Below the pieces are notes generated by a model, which was given only the letters and a program-made list of their open reading frames with translations, ran no database searches and had not been told where the DNA came from. A DNA stretch of 64,000 bases from Bacteroidales bacterium. Lineage in GTDB: Bacteria > Bacteroidota > Bacteroidia > Bacteroidales > F082. Of the stretch, positions 33,875 through 43,217 are shown piece by piece. The position numbers and the translations under genes were made by a program. The DNA is taken from contig JAGCCO010000005.1 of NCBI GenBank assembly GCA_017651645.1, forward strand, positions 1 through 64,000, given 5' to 3'. Numbering within the stretch: the first letter of the stretch is position 1; each line of letters opens with the position of its first letter.

Positions 33875-35302
33875 ATGGACAAACACTATCATTTCCTCGC
33901 TTTCGACTGCGGTGCTACCAGCGGAAGGGCTATCCTTGGCACTTTTGCCGACGGCAATTTCCGCATGGAAGAGGTCTACCGTTTCCCAAACCAAACCCTC
34001 GAGATCGGCGGGAAGTACTACTGGAATGTCTACGGCATTTATGAGCATTTTATCAAATGCCTGACCGAAGTAGGCAAACGCCATATTCCCATCGATTCCA
34101 TCGGGGTCGACACCTGGGGCGTCGACTTCGGCTGCATCGGCCACGACGGTACATTGCTGGGCTTACCCCGCGCTTACCGCGACCCATACACCGATGGTGT
34201 TCCTGAGAAGTTCTTTAAGATGGTCTCTCGCGAGAAACTCTACTCCTTGACTGGCACCCAAATCATGAATTTCAACACCATCTTCCAGATGTTCGCCCAA
34301 GCCGAGGAAGGCAGCGTAGCCTACAAACACGCCAAAAAGATCCTTTTCATGCCCGACCTCCTCGCCTACCTGCTGACACGTGGCAAAGTGTGCGAATATA
34401 CTATCGCCTCCACCTCGGGCCTGATGAATCAAAATACCAAACAGTTTGAGCCTTCGTTGATGGCAGCGGTAGGCCTAAGCCAAGACCAAATCCCTGACAG
34501 GGTTCAACCGGGAGAAGTGGTGGGAAGACTACGTTACAACATCGCCAATGAAACTGGTTTGGGCGAGGTGCCCGTGGTGGCTGTGGCAGGTCACGACACG
34601 GCTTCGGCCATCGTCGCTGTGCCTGCTGAGAACGAACGTTTTGCCTACCTCAGCAGCGGCACCTGGAGCTTGATGGGCATCGAAACTAATGAGCCTATCA
34701 TCAACGAGACCTCGGCACGGCTCAACTTCACCAACGAAGGTGGCATTGAAGGCACCACGCGTTTCTTGAAAAACATCACGGGGATGTGGCTCGTGGAGCA
34801 ATGCCGCAAGAAATGGCAGGCTCAAGGCAAAGACTACACCTACGCAGAGATGACTGAGATGGCACAGTTGGCCAAGGCCTATGCAGGCCGCATCAACCCT
34901 GATGACACGCGTTTTGCGCATCCCACGGACATGGAAGCCGAAATCCGCAATGCATTGTTTGATAACGGCTTCTCTGCTCCGGCCAATGATAGTGAAATGC
35001 TCAGCTGCATCTATCATAGCCTTGCCGAACGGTATAAAGAGGTCTTGGATCAGTTGCAAGAGATGGCTCCCTTCCAAATCGAGAAACTGCACATCATCGG
35101 CGGTGGCTCAGCCAACGACTTGCTCAACCAATGGACCGCTGATGCCATTGGCATGCCCGTCGTGGCTGGTCCTACCGAAGCCACAGCCATCGGCAACCTG
35201 ATGGTGCAGGCTAAAGCGGCAGAACTTATCTTCGACCGTTGGGCAATGCGAAAGATGATAGCAGAGACCTTTCAAGTAAAGCGATACTGTCCTGATACAT
35301 AA
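33875..35302 (+). CDS. rhaB: Rhamnulokinase
   Basis: A 475-residue FGGY-family sugar kinase that phosphorylates L-rhamnulose to L-rhamnulose-1-phosphate in the cytoplasm. The N-terminal ATPase motif FDCGATSGRAILG, GVDTWGVDFG, the substrate-region VAVAGHDTASAIVAVPA, SSGTWSLMGIE and IIGGGSANDLLNQ near the C-terminus are all characteristic. It lies 10 bases after the GH97 gene and 15 before GH106. With rhaA and rhaD downstream it forms the complete isomerase-kinase-aldolase route. Confidence 0.97.
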   Translation: MDKHYHFLAFDCGATSGRAILGTFADGNFRMEEVYRFPNQTLEIGGKYYWNVYGIYEHFIKCLTEVGKRHIPIDSIGVDTWGVDFGCIGHDGTLLGLPRAYRDPYTDGVPEKFFKMVSREKLYSLTGTQIMNFNTIFQMFAQAEEGSVAYKHAKKILFMPDLLAYLLTRGKVCEYTIASTSGLMNQNTKQFEPSLMAAVGLSQDQIPDRVQPGEVVGRLRYNIANETGLGEVPVVAVAGHDTASAIVAVPAENERFAYLSSGTWSLMGIETNEPIINETSARLNFTNEGGIEGTTRFLKNITGMWLVEQCRKKWQAQGKDYTYAEMTEMAQLAKAYAGRINPDDTRFAHPTDMEAEIRNALFDNGFSAPANDSEMLSCIYHSLAERYKEVLDQLQEMAPFQIEKLHIIGGGSANDLLNQWTADAIGMPVVAGPTEATAIGNLMVQAKAAELIFDRWAMRKMIAETFQVKRYCPDT

Positions 35303-35317
35303 TACTATACCGCTTCC

Positions 35318-38236
35318 ATGAAACGCTTATTACAAACCATACTGCTCCTTTTGGTCGGGTTGGCTCTCTGCCAATGCGGGTCAAAACACGACACGCTTAC
35401 CACGGAACAACTATACCAAGCGTTTCGACAACCCACCTCAGAATACCGTCCTTTTGTACGCTGGTGGTGGAATGGTGACAAGGTGGAAGCTGAAGAGTTG
35501 GTGCGGGAAATGCGACTCCTCAAAGAAGCCGGCATCGGTGGTGTGGAGATCAATCCTATCGCCTTCCCTACCTACTGCGACAGCCTTGGGAAAGCCTCAT
35601 TGCAATGGTTGAGTCCCGAATGGATCGACATGCTTAAGGTCTGCTTCGATGAAGCCGATTCTTTAGATATGACCTGCGACCTGCTCGTAGGCTCAGGTTG
35701 GCCTTTTGGCGCAGAGTTTCTAAAAGAAGACGAACGCGCTCAGATTGTGGTCAACTATGCGGAAACGGTGACAGGTCCAACCAGTTTGACCATCATCCGA
35801 GATAGCATCTGTAACCGTGCCTTGCCTAAGGTCAGTTCGCCCTACAAAGGCAACACCAAGGAGCTGATGATGCTGAGGCTTTATCCTAATCCAGCATCAA
35901 ATGTTGATGATTTTATTGAATTAGGGTCGGCCCTTCGACAGGCTCAGGGACCTCAGTTTGACAGCATTTTCACCATCGAAATCCCAGAAGGGGAATACTC
36001 TTTGGCCGCCTTGGTGAAAATCAACGGCTTCCTTGAGGTCATCAACGGCGCCCCGGGAGCGGCCGGTCCCGTGCTCGACCACTTCAACACCGAGGCGGTT
36101 AATAGATACCTGTATAACATGTCGGACAAGATAGAGCAGCAGATTGGGCCGCTGAAGGGCAAGATCCGCGCCCTCTTTACCGACAGCATGGAGCTCGAAG
36201 GGGCCAACTGGACCAACGATATGGCTGAGGCGTTCCAAAAACGCTACGGCTACGACATCACCGAATGGCTGCCGTTTATCCTCTTCAAGATTGGCTCGAT
36301 GGGCAGTGCACTCAACTATAACCCAGTGGTTCCCGTGACCGAAGACTTCCAAAAGGAGATCCAACGAGCGCGTTACGACTTCGAGGACTTCAAGGCCCAG
36401 CTGATGCAGGAACGCTTCACCGATACTTATCTTGACTGGTGCCACCAACTCGGCGTGAAAGCCCGTGCCCAGGCCTACGGTCGCGGCTTCTATCCTTTGG
36501 AAAACGCCATGGGTTACGACATCCCCGAAGGCGAGTCGTGGACCACCAACTGGTTGCGCCACAAACCTGGCGAGGAAATGTCGGAAACCGACTACCGCCG
36601 CGGCCGCGCCTATACCATGGTCAACAAGTTCGTGTCGTCAGGCGCCCACCTTGCTGGCAACCGCACCGTTAGTTGCGAGGAGATGACCAATACTTACACC
36701 GTCTTCAACATGACTCTCGAGCAACTGAAGATTGGCGGTGACCAATCAGCCATGTCGGGCGTGACCCACAGCGTCTTCCACGGCTTCAACTACTCGCCCA
36801 ACCTTGAAGCACCCTTCCCGGGCTGGCTGCGCTATGGCGCCTTTTACAGCGAACGCAACAACTGGTGGCCATTTTTCCATCTATATAACGAATACAAGGC
36901 ACGGCTCTCCTACGCCCTGCAACACGGCACCTACTATGCCGATATCGCTATCCTCAACCCCGAGAACGACATGTGGAGCACCATCGGGATGCAGAACGAG
37001 CCCTTCCCCAACACCACCCGTGCCCCTTACAAAACCTTGATTTGGGAAGCCATCAACAAATGTGGAGGCGGGGTGGACTATGTGAGCGAAAACATTATTA
37101 ACCGATCAAACATCAAGAAGGGCAACTTGTGCTTCAACCAAAGGAAATACAACACCTTGATGCTCATTGATGTGGAAAGCCTTCATCCCGAGACCGCTGA
37201 GCAACTGCTGCGTTTTGTGGAGACAGGGGGCAAGATTCTTTGCATCGACACCATCCCTTACCAATCACTGGGCACGCCGCAACATCATGCAGAAAACGAC
37301 TCGCTTGTCAAGGCCACGATGGAAAAAGTGATGCAACACAAAGACCATTTCGTTTTTGTTGAGCCGCCCAAAGAGGGTTTCATCCCTTGGTACGACAGCC
37401 TGATGAAAGCTGAACAGCTACCTCGTTACCTCGATATCGAAAGTCCCGACCCCTATGGGATGCAAAACCGCTATACCACCGATGATGGTAGCCAGATGAT
37501 CTTGTTGAGCAACAGCCATCGATACGATACACACCAAACCAAAATCACCTTCAGCGATGCCTTGACCCACAAACGCCAAGCCCAGGTCTGGGACTTGCAG
37601 ACAGGCGAACGCTACAGTCTGCCATTGGATGAAAACAATAGTTACATCTTTGATCTTGGACCTGTCGAATCGGTGCTCATCGTGTTCGAAAGGACCAAAA
37701 AGGACCAGCAACTGCCCGTTTGGGAACCGCCACATACGGTTATTAATGCGATGTCGCCTACCGACCTCTCAGAGGGCTGGAATATCACACTTTGCCACAG
37801 CCTCTTGCATGACACCACAACAGCCCATTTCGACACCTTGTTTGACCTGAAGGACAATGAGGAATACCAGCATTTCTGTGGCACTATCGTTTATCGGAAA
37901 ACCATTGACCATCTAGGTACAGACGTTGCGCGCAACGTCTCAACAATACTGGATTTAGGCCTAGTGGAAGGCGTCTCCGAGATGTTCGTCAACGGACAAT
38001 CTGTTGGTATACAATATTTTGGCCGCAGGCTCTATGACCTTAGCAAAGTCCTTCATGAAGGGCAAAACGACATAGAAATCCGAGTGACCACCACCATGGG
38101 CAACTACCTTAAAACCTTCGACCGCGAGAAAAACCAGACCACTTGGGTCTACGTCAACCATCCCCGACGGGATCAACCCTTGCAACCTATGGGTCTGTTA
38201 GGACCAGTGAGAATCTATAAAACTGATATACAATGA
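35318..38236 (+). CDS. Glycoside hydrolase family 106, alpha-L-rhamnosidase lipoprotein
   Basis: A 972-residue protein with a lipobox (VGLALCQC, lipid Cys20), so anchored in an envelope membrane. The N-terminus has the GH106 signature (YRPFVRWWWNGDKVEAEELVREM, GIGGVEINPIAF, CDLLVGSGWPFG). The barrel continues through LFTDSMELEGANWTNDMAEAF, KARAQAYGRGFYPLEN and GNRTVSCEEMTNTY, and C-terminal jelly-roll domains follow. It releases L-rhamnose from rhamnogalacturonan or rhamnosides for the adjacent catabolic genes. Two dispersed repeats are inserted in frame: residues ~205-212 (SALRQAQGP, 35932-35953) and ~868-875 (TDVARNVS, 37921-37940). Confidence 0.92.
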   Translation: MKRLLQTILLLLVGLALCQCGSKHDTLTTEQLYQAFRQPTSEYRPFVRWWWNGDKVEAEELVREMRLLKEAGIGGVEINPIAFPTYCDSLGKASLQWLSPEWIDMLKVCFDEADSLDMTCDLLVGSGWPFGAEFLKEDERAQIVVNYAETVTGPTSLTIIRDSICNRALPKVSSPYKGNTKELMMLRLYPNPASNVDDFIELGSALRQAQGPQFDSIFTIEIPEGEYSLAALVKINGFLEVINGAPGAAGPVLDHFNTEAVNRYLYNMSDKIEQQIGPLKGKIRALFTDSMELEGANWTNDMAEAFQKRYGYDITEWLPFILFKIGSMGSALNYNPVVPVTEDFQKEIQRARYDFEDFKAQLMQERFTDTYLDWCHQLGVKARAQAYGRGFYPLENAMGYDIPEGESWTTNWLRHKPGEEMSETDYRRGRAYTMVNKFVSSGAHLAGNRTVSCEEMTNTYTVFNMTLEQLKIGGDQSAMSGVTHSVFHGFNYSPNLEAPFPGWLRYGAFYSERNNWWPFFHLYNEYKARLSYALQHGTYYADIAILNPENDMWSTIGMQNEPFPNTTRAPYKTLIWEAINKCGGGVDYVSENIINRSNIKKGNLCFNQRKYNTLMLIDVESLHPETAEQLLRFVETGGKILCIDTIPYQSLGTPQHHAENDSLVKATMEKVMQHKDHFVFVEPPKEGFIPWYDSLMKAEQLPRYLDIESPDPYGMQNRYTTDDGSQMILLSNSHRYDTHQTKITFSDALTHKRQAQVWDLQTGERYSLPLDENNSYIFDLGPVESVLIVFERTKKDQQLPVWEPPHTVINAMSPTDLSEGWNITLCHSLLHDTTTAHFDTLFDLKDNEEYQHFCGTIVYRKTIDHLGTDVARNVSTILDLGLVEGVSEMFVNGQSVGIQYFGRRLYDLSKVLHEGQNDIEIRVTTTMGNYLKTFDREKNQTTWVYVNHPRRDQPLQPMGLLGPVRIYKTDIQ
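35932..35953. repeat. Dispersed palindromic repeat (CCTTCGACAGGCTCAGG type) inside GH106
   Basis: Identical over 22 bases to the second unit inside the O-antigen-ligase-like gene at about 9083-9104 and read in the same frame (ALRQAQGP). Confidence 0.85.
37921..37940. repeat. Perfect 20-bp palindrome inside GH106
   Basis: AGACGTTGCG is followed directly by its reverse complement, read in frame as DVARNVS. It is related to the 26-bp palindrome at 11279-11304 (GAGACGGTGCA). Confidence 0.8.
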
Positions 38237-39711
38237 AAAAACACTTATTAACCCTCTGCTTCACCCTGATGTTGGGTCTCAGCCATGCCTTTGCCGACAA
38301 CCAACAGCCCATCTACAACTCCTCCTTATTCGGCATCCGCAGCGACGGCGTGACGATGAACACCCGCAGCATACAGTTCGCCATCGACTGGATCGCGGAA
38401 CAAGGCGGTGGCACCCTGCGCTTCTGGGTGGGCCGTTACCTGACTGGCAGCATACACCTCAAATCCAATGTCACCATCGAATTGGTGGAAGGTGCCGTAC
38501 TCGTCGGCAGCACCAACCCTCTCGATTATGATCGTCTGGTGGCCACCAACGACCATGCGCTCATTCTTGCCGAAGGGGTTGAGAACATTAGATTGATAGG
38601 CTATTACAACAGCGGCGGTGTTATCGAAGGACAAGGACGAGCATTGGGTAACAACTGCACCGACCTCGTGCACAAAGGCCTCATGAAAGACAAGTTGAGC
38701 AACGACCGTGTAGGCGAAGGTTTCCGTCCAAGGCTATTGATCTTCAGGGAATGCAAGAATGTGGAAGTCGATAATGTGACCTTCCGCAATGCCGCCAACT
38801 GGGTCACCATGTACGACCAATGCGAGAATGTCAAAGTCAACAACGTGCGCATCCAAAGCACGGCCTTCTGGAACAATGACGGCATCGACATTGTGGATTG
38901 CGATGGCTTTGTGCTGACCAATAGCTATGTTGATGCCAGCGATGATGCCATTTGTCTCAAGTCACACAGCGCCAAGAAGTTGTGCCAAAACATAGAAGTT
39001 CGCAACTGTACCGCCCGCAGCAGTGCCAGCGGCATCAAGTTCGGCACCATGGGGGCAGGCGGATTCAAGAATGTGAAGATCATCAACAACACCGTCTACG
39101 ACACCTACCGCAGCGCCATCACCATACAAAGCGTCGACGGTGGCATCTGCGAGAACATCCTCGTCGACTCACTCTACGCCACCAACGTGGGCAACGCCAT
39201 CTACCTCAATGTCGGTGCCCGTCGCGACAAGCAGAGCTTCATGGACGGCATCACCATCCGCAACCTGTATTGCGAGGTGGCCGCCACCAAACCCGATGCA
39301 GGCTACGAATACGAAGGTCCCATCGAAGACCTGCCACGCAACATCTCCCCATGCGGCATTATCGGACTGAAAGACAGTAAGATAAAGAATGTCACCTTGG
39401 AGAATATAGAAATCGTCTTCCCTGGCGGCGGTGATCCACACTATGCCCATGTGGGCCTCGATGAGTTGGACAAAGTGCCCGAGATGCCCAAGGCCTATCC
39501 AGAGTTCTCGCAACACATGGAGCTACCCGCCTGGGGATTCTTCGTCCGCCACGTCGACGGCCTGACCATGAACAACATCAAGCTGACAGCACTGAAGAAA
39601 GACTACCGTACCGCCATCGTAATGGATGATGTCAACAATCACGATATCAACAATCTAACCGTAATTGAACCCGACAGCCACACAAAAGAATCCGTTTTTG
39701 AGCGGAAATAA
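38233..39711 (+). CDS. Glycoside hydrolase family 28 (polygalacturonase/rhamnogalacturonan hydrolase type)
   Basis: A 492-residue secreted parallel beta-helix enzyme with signal peptide ending LGLSHAFA. Its ATG overlaps the GH106 stop (ATGA). The beta-helix coils carry the GH28 active-site pattern: NNDGIDIVDC, then SDDAICLKSHS with the paired aspartates, then SASGIKFGTMGAGGFKNV. Nearby Asn-rich turns (NVEVDNVTFRNAANWVTMYD, NVKVNNVRIQSTAFW) stabilise the helix. The family hydrolyses pectic galacturonan backbones; with GH106 and GH97 beside it, the likely target is rhamnogalacturonan I or a related pectin. Confidence 0.92.
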   Translation: MKKHLLTLCFTLMLGLSHAFADNQQPIYNSSLFGIRSDGVTMNTRSIQFAIDWIAEQGGGTLRFWVGRYLTGSIHLKSNVTIELVEGAVLVGSTNPLDYDRLVATNDHALILAEGVENIRLIGYYNSGGVIEGQGRALGNNCTDLVHKGLMKDKLSNDRVGEGFRPRLLIFRECKNVEVDNVTFRNAANWVTMYDQCENVKVNNVRIQSTAFWNNDGIDIVDCDGFVLTNSYVDASDDAICLKSHSAKKLCQNIEVRNCTARSSASGIKFGTMGAGGFKNVKIINNTVYDTYRSAITIQSVDGGICENILVDSLYATNVGNAIYLNVGARRDKQSFMDGITIRNLYCEVAATKPDAGYEYEGPIEDLPRNISPCGIIGLKDSKIKNVTLENIEIVFPGGGDPHYAHVGLDELDKVPEMPKAYPEFSQHMELPAWGFFVRHVDGLTMNNIKLTALKKDYRTAIVMDDVNNHDINNLTVIEPDSHTKESVFERK

Positions 39712-39733
39712 TCCTAAAGAACACTACAAACCT

Positions 39734-40984
39734 ATGAACGAATCCAACATCCTCAACGCTTACACCCTAGCCAAAGAACGCTACGCCAACCTCGGCATCG
39801 ACACTGACCAAGCCATCTCCACCCTCGAAAAGACCCCTATCTCGCTGCATTGCTGGCAGACCGACGACGTGATGGGCTTTGAGAGCCAAGCCGGCCTCTC
39901 GGGCGGCATCCAGACCACGGGCAACTACCCAGGTCGCGCCCGAACCATCAACGAGGTACGCGCCGACCTCGAGTTCGTCAACTCGTTGCTCGCCGGCACA
40001 CAGCGTGTTAATCTTCACGAGATCTATGGCGATTTTGGTGGAAAATATGTCGACCGCGACCAAGTAGGCGTGGAACACTTCCAAAGCTGGATCGACTGGA
40101 GCAAATCAGTGGGCATGAAGCTCGACTTCAACTCCACCTCCTTCGGTCATCCCAAGAGCGGTGACCTCAGCCTCGCTAACCCTGACCCCTCCATTCGCGC
40201 CTTCTGGATCGAGCACACCAAACGCTGCCGCCGCATCGCCGACGCCATGGGCAAGGCACAAGGCGACCCTTGTATCATGAACATCTGGGTGCACGACGGC
40301 CTGAAAGACCTCACCGTGGAACGCAAGCGTTACCGTGAGCTGTTGGCCGCCTCGTTGGATGAGATATTGGCTGAAGAATTTCCTGACATGAAATCCTGCG
40401 TCGAGGCCAAATTGTTTGGCATCGGCTTGGAGAATTTCACCGTCGGCTCGCACGATTTCTACGCAGGCTATTGCGCCACCCGAAAGGTCATCTACACTCT
40501 CGACACAGGTCACTACGAACCCACTGAGAATGTGTCGGATATGGTGTCGTCACTGTTGCTGTATGTTCCAGAGTTAATGCTCCATGTCAGCCGTCCTATC
40601 CGTTGGGACTCCGACCATGTCACCCTGATGAACGACCAGACCCTCGAGCTTTTCAAGGAAATCGTCCGTGCCGAAGCCCTCCATCGCGCCCATATCGGCC
40701 TCGACTACTTCGACGCCTCTATCAACAGAATCGGAGCCTATATTATCGGCACCCGCGCCACACAAAAATGCCTGCTGCAAGCCCTGTTGGAGCCGTTGCA
40801 ACTGCTACGTCAATACGAAGACAACGGTCAAGGCTTTGAAAAACTGGCTTTGTTGGAGGAGATGAAGTCGCTGCCCTTTGGCGCCGTATATGACTACTTC
40901 AACCTGAAGAATAATGTCCCCATCGGCGAGGAATTCATCGCCAAAGTACAGCAATATGAGAAAGATGTAACCTCAAAGCGATAA
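39734..40984 (+). CDS. rhaA: L-rhamnose isomerase
   Basis: A 416-residue cytoplasmic metal-dependent isomerase converting L-rhamnose to L-rhamnulose. I chose ATG 39734 over an earlier in-frame ATG at 39665 that lies inside the GH28 gene, and because it gives the usual family length. Signatures include ISLHCWQTDDVMGFE near the N-terminus, TTGNYPGRART, KLDFNSTSFGHPKSGDLSLA, IWVHDGLKDL and LDTGHYEPTENVSD with metal-binding acids and histidines, and HIGLDYFDASINRIGAYIIG. It sits 22 bases after GH28 and three before the transporter gene. Confidence 0.97.
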   Translation: MNESNILNAYTLAKERYANLGIDTDQAISTLEKTPISLHCWQTDDVMGFESQAGLSGGIQTTGNYPGRARTINEVRADLEFVNSLLAGTQRVNLHEIYGDFGGKYVDRDQVGVEHFQSWIDWSKSVGMKLDFNSTSFGHPKSGDLSLANPDPSIRAFWIEHTKRCRRIADAMGKAQGDPCIMNIWVHDGLKDLTVERKRYRELLAASLDEILAEEFPDMKSCVEAKLFGIGLENFTVGSHDFYAGYCATRKVIYTLDTGHYEPTENVSDMVSSLLLYVPELMLHVSRPIRWDSDHVTLMNDQTLELFKEIVRAEALHRAHIGLDYFDASINRIGAYIIGTRATQKCLLQALLEPLQLLRQYEDNGQGFEKLALLEEMKSLPFGAVYDYFNLKNNVPIGEEFIAKVQQYEKDVTSKR

Positions 40985-40987
40985 ACC

Positions 40988-42331
40988 ATGAGTAAAGGAA
41001 GTCTAAAAAGCACCATCGCCGTCTCGCTGACAAACTACCTAGACGCTGGAGCCATCGTGGCAGGAGCCAGTGGCCTGACGCTATGGCAGAAATACCTAGG
41101 TCTCACTGAGGTGCATCTCGGCTGGCTCAACTTCATCAGCGCCAACTGCTTGGGTGCCGCCCTCGGTGCCATCATCGGCGGGTTCTTGGCCGACAAATAC
41201 GGGCGCAAGTTCATCTACACCTACAACCTGCTCGTCTACATGATGGGCGTGCTGCTCATCATGCTCTCCGTCAGCTTCCCGATGCTACTAGCTGGATTCC
41301 TGGTGACGGGCATCTCGGTAGGCATCGGCGTGCCAGCCTCGTGGACCTACATCTCCGAGAGCTCGGAAAACGACAAACGTGGCCGCAACATCTGCATCTC
41401 ACAGATGTCGTGGGGCTTCGGCCCGATGATCATCCTATTGTTGGGTATGTTCTTCGCCCCTGACGGCTATCTGTTCGGTTGGGTGGAACGTATCGCGCAT
41501 ACCTTTGGTGGTGCCGAGTTATCCCAAGCAGCTGTCAACGTGTTCAGTTCGCGTATCGTCTTCTTCTCGTTGCTGATTGTGGCCTTCATCGCTTGGAACC
41601 TGCAGCGCAAACTGGAGGAAAGCACGGAGTGGAAAGCCAGCCAAGAGGTCGCCAAGGCCAAAGGCGAGAACACTGGATTATGGCACGCATTCAAGGTCTT
41701 GTTCTCTAACAAAACCGCCATTAAGACCGCCTGTTTCTTGGCCGTCATCTACCTCACCTGGAACCTCGTGGCCTCAGTGTTGGGATTCTTCCAACCGCAT
41801 ATCTATGAAACAGCGGGCGGCGTAAGCAACGAACAGGCCAACTGGATGAACTGCATCCAATGGGCCATTATCGTAGCAGTGACATTTCTGCTTTCCAAGG
41901 TCATCGACAAGACCTGTCACAAACTGATTTACATTTTGGGCCTACTTTTCGCCATCAATGCGTGGGTCATTATTGTGGCTGTCGGTGTGAACGGCACTGC
42001 AGGGCTGTGGCTGTTTACTATCTTGTGGGGCATCGAAGGGGGTATGTCGGTGCAGATTTTCTACGCTTTATGGGGCTCGGAACTGTTCCCTGCCAAGTTC
42101 CGCGCCGGCGCACAAGGGCTGATGTTCTTTGTTGTCAGAGGGCTCTCTGCACTTTGGGGACTCATCTTCACCTTCATCTATGGTGAAAACGGCGAAGGCT
42201 TCACCCTGGCTGCCTATTGTATGATCGGATTGCTGCTCATCTCGTTGATCGTGGGCGTCATCGGCTGCCCCAACACCCGAGGCAAGTCGCTTAACCAAAT
42301 AACAAAAGAACGCTATGGAGACGATTACTAA
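40988..42331 (+). CDS. MFS sugar transporter, probable L-rhamnose permease
   Basis: A 447-residue major facilitator with about 12 hydrophobic segments. Signatures are GGFLADKYGRKFIYTYNLLVY (the D-R-G/G-R-K loop after TM2, cited here in part), GVPASWTYISESSENDKRGRN (sugar-porter P-E-S-x-R-like) and LFPAKFRAGAQGLMFFVVR. This is a sugar-porter-type MFS, not the ten-helix RhaT family, yet it lies between rhaA and rhaD, so rhamnose or a rhamnose-containing oligosaccharide is the likely cargo. It overlaps rhaD by 17 bases, pointing to translational coupling. Confidence 0.88.
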   Translation: MSKGSLKSTIAVSLTNYLDAGAIVAGASGLTLWQKYLGLTEVHLGWLNFISANCLGAALGAIIGGFLADKYGRKFIYTYNLLVYMMGVLLIMLSVSFPMLLAGFLVTGISVGIGVPASWTYISESSENDKRGRNICISQMSWGFGPMIILLLGMFFAPDGYLFGWVERIAHTFGGAELSQAAVNVFSSRIVFFSLLIVAFIAWNLQRKLEESTEWKASQEVAKAKGENTGLWHAFKVLFSNKTAIKTACFLAVIYLTWNLVASVLGFFQPHIYETAGGVSNEQANWMNCIQWAIIVAVTFLLSKVIDKTCHKLIYILGLLFAINAWVIIVAVGVNGTAGLWLFTILWGIEGGMSVQIFYALWGSELFPAKFRAGAQGLMFFVVRGLSALWGLIFTFIYGENGEGFTLAAYCMIGLLLISLIVGVIGCPNTRGKSLNQITKERYGDDY

Positions 42332-43103
42332 ACAAATACAACAAGTCGCGGAAGTGGCCGGCTACCTCTGGCAGAAAGGCTGGGCTGAGCGTAACGGCGG
42401 CAATATTGTCATTAATGTCACAGATTGCCTCGACTCTCAACTCTCAACTCTAAACTCTAAACTCTCAAATCCTATTGCTATTGGTACAACCCTGCCGCAT
42501 TTAAAGGGCTGCTATTTCTTCTGCAAAGGCACCAACCGCCGCATGCGCGACCTCGCCCGCTGGCCTATGGACAACGGCTCCATCATCCGCATCCTCGACG
42601 ACTGCGCCCATTATGAAATCATTGCCGAAAAACCTGTTATGCCCACATCGGAGTTACCATCGCACCTCAGCGTTCACAATTATTTGATTTCCAAAGGTTC
42701 ACCCTATAAAGCCTCGCTCCACACCCATCCCATCGAATTGGTAGCTATGACACACCATAGACCGTTCCTTGAGAAGGACGTGCTGACCAAAATCCTTTGG
42801 TCGATGATACCCGAAACACGAGCGTTCTGTCCGAAGGGTTTGGGCATTGTGCCTTATTTGCTACCTTCCAGCGTGGCACTTGGCGAGGCCACCCTCAAGA
42901 CCCTCGATGAAGGGTATGACGTGGTGATGTGGGAGAAGCACGGCGTGTTTGCCGTCGACACCGACATCATGGCCGCCTTCGACCAAGTGGATGTGCTCAA
43001 CAAGGCTGCACAGATTTATATGAGCGCCCGCAGCATGGGCTTCGAGCCTGAGGGTATGAGTGAGGTGCAGATGCAGGAGCTGGCGGAGACGTTTGGATTG
43101 TAA
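42315..43103 (+). CDS. rhaD: Rhamnulose-1-phosphate aldolase
   Basis: A 262-residue class II aldolase that splits L-rhamnulose-1-phosphate into dihydroxyacetone phosphate and L-lactaldehyde. Family motifs are AGYLWQKGWAERNGGNIVINV, GCYFFCKGTNRRMRDLA, SSELPSHLSVHNYL-like ELPSHLSVHNYLISKG with SLHTHPIELVAMTH (zinc-binding histidines) and DVVMWEKHGVFAVDTDIMAAFDQVD (cited in part). A period-7 repeat at 42433-42469 encodes DSQLSTLNSKLSN, residues ~40-52, an insertion in the loop before PIAIGTTLPHLKG. The gene overlaps the transporter gene and is the last of the operon; no lactaldehyde reductase gene follows. Confidence 0.95.
   Translation: METITKQIQQVAEVAGYLWQKGWAERNGGNIVINVTDCLDSQLSTLNSKLSNPIAIGTTLPHLKGCYFFCKGTNRRMRDLARWPMDNGSIIRILDDCAHYEIIAEKPVMPTSELPSHLSVHNYLISKGSPYKASLHTHPIELVAMTHHRPFLEKDVLTKILWSMIPETRAFCPKGLGIVPYLLPSSVALGEATLKTLDEGYDVVMWEKHGVFAVDTDIMAAFDQVDVLNKAAQIYMSARSMGFEPEGMSEVQMQELAETFGL
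42433..42469 (+). repeat. Period-7 repeat in frame inside rhaD
   Basis: Five units: TCTCAAC, TCTCAAC, TCTAAAC, TCTAAAC, TCTCAAA. Same family, strand and frame as in ileS and the putative anti-sigma; the variants avoid in-frame TAA. Confidence 0.85.
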
Positions 43104-43205
43104 AAACGAAAAAAGCTTATTTCGACATGATAGAATCATTCTTCGATAATAAAGCGATTCATACTTTTTCGGTAAGTTTTAATCCATTTTTAACGGAAAA
43201 AAACA

Positions 43206-43213
43206 TATTTTTG
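43206..43213 (+). promoter_or_regulatory. -7 box TATTTTTG immediately before the 43218 gene (leaderless-like)
   Basis: Only CGCC separates it from the ATG, the same arrangement as at 23202-23214. Confidence 0.6.
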
Positions 43214-43217
43214 CGCC

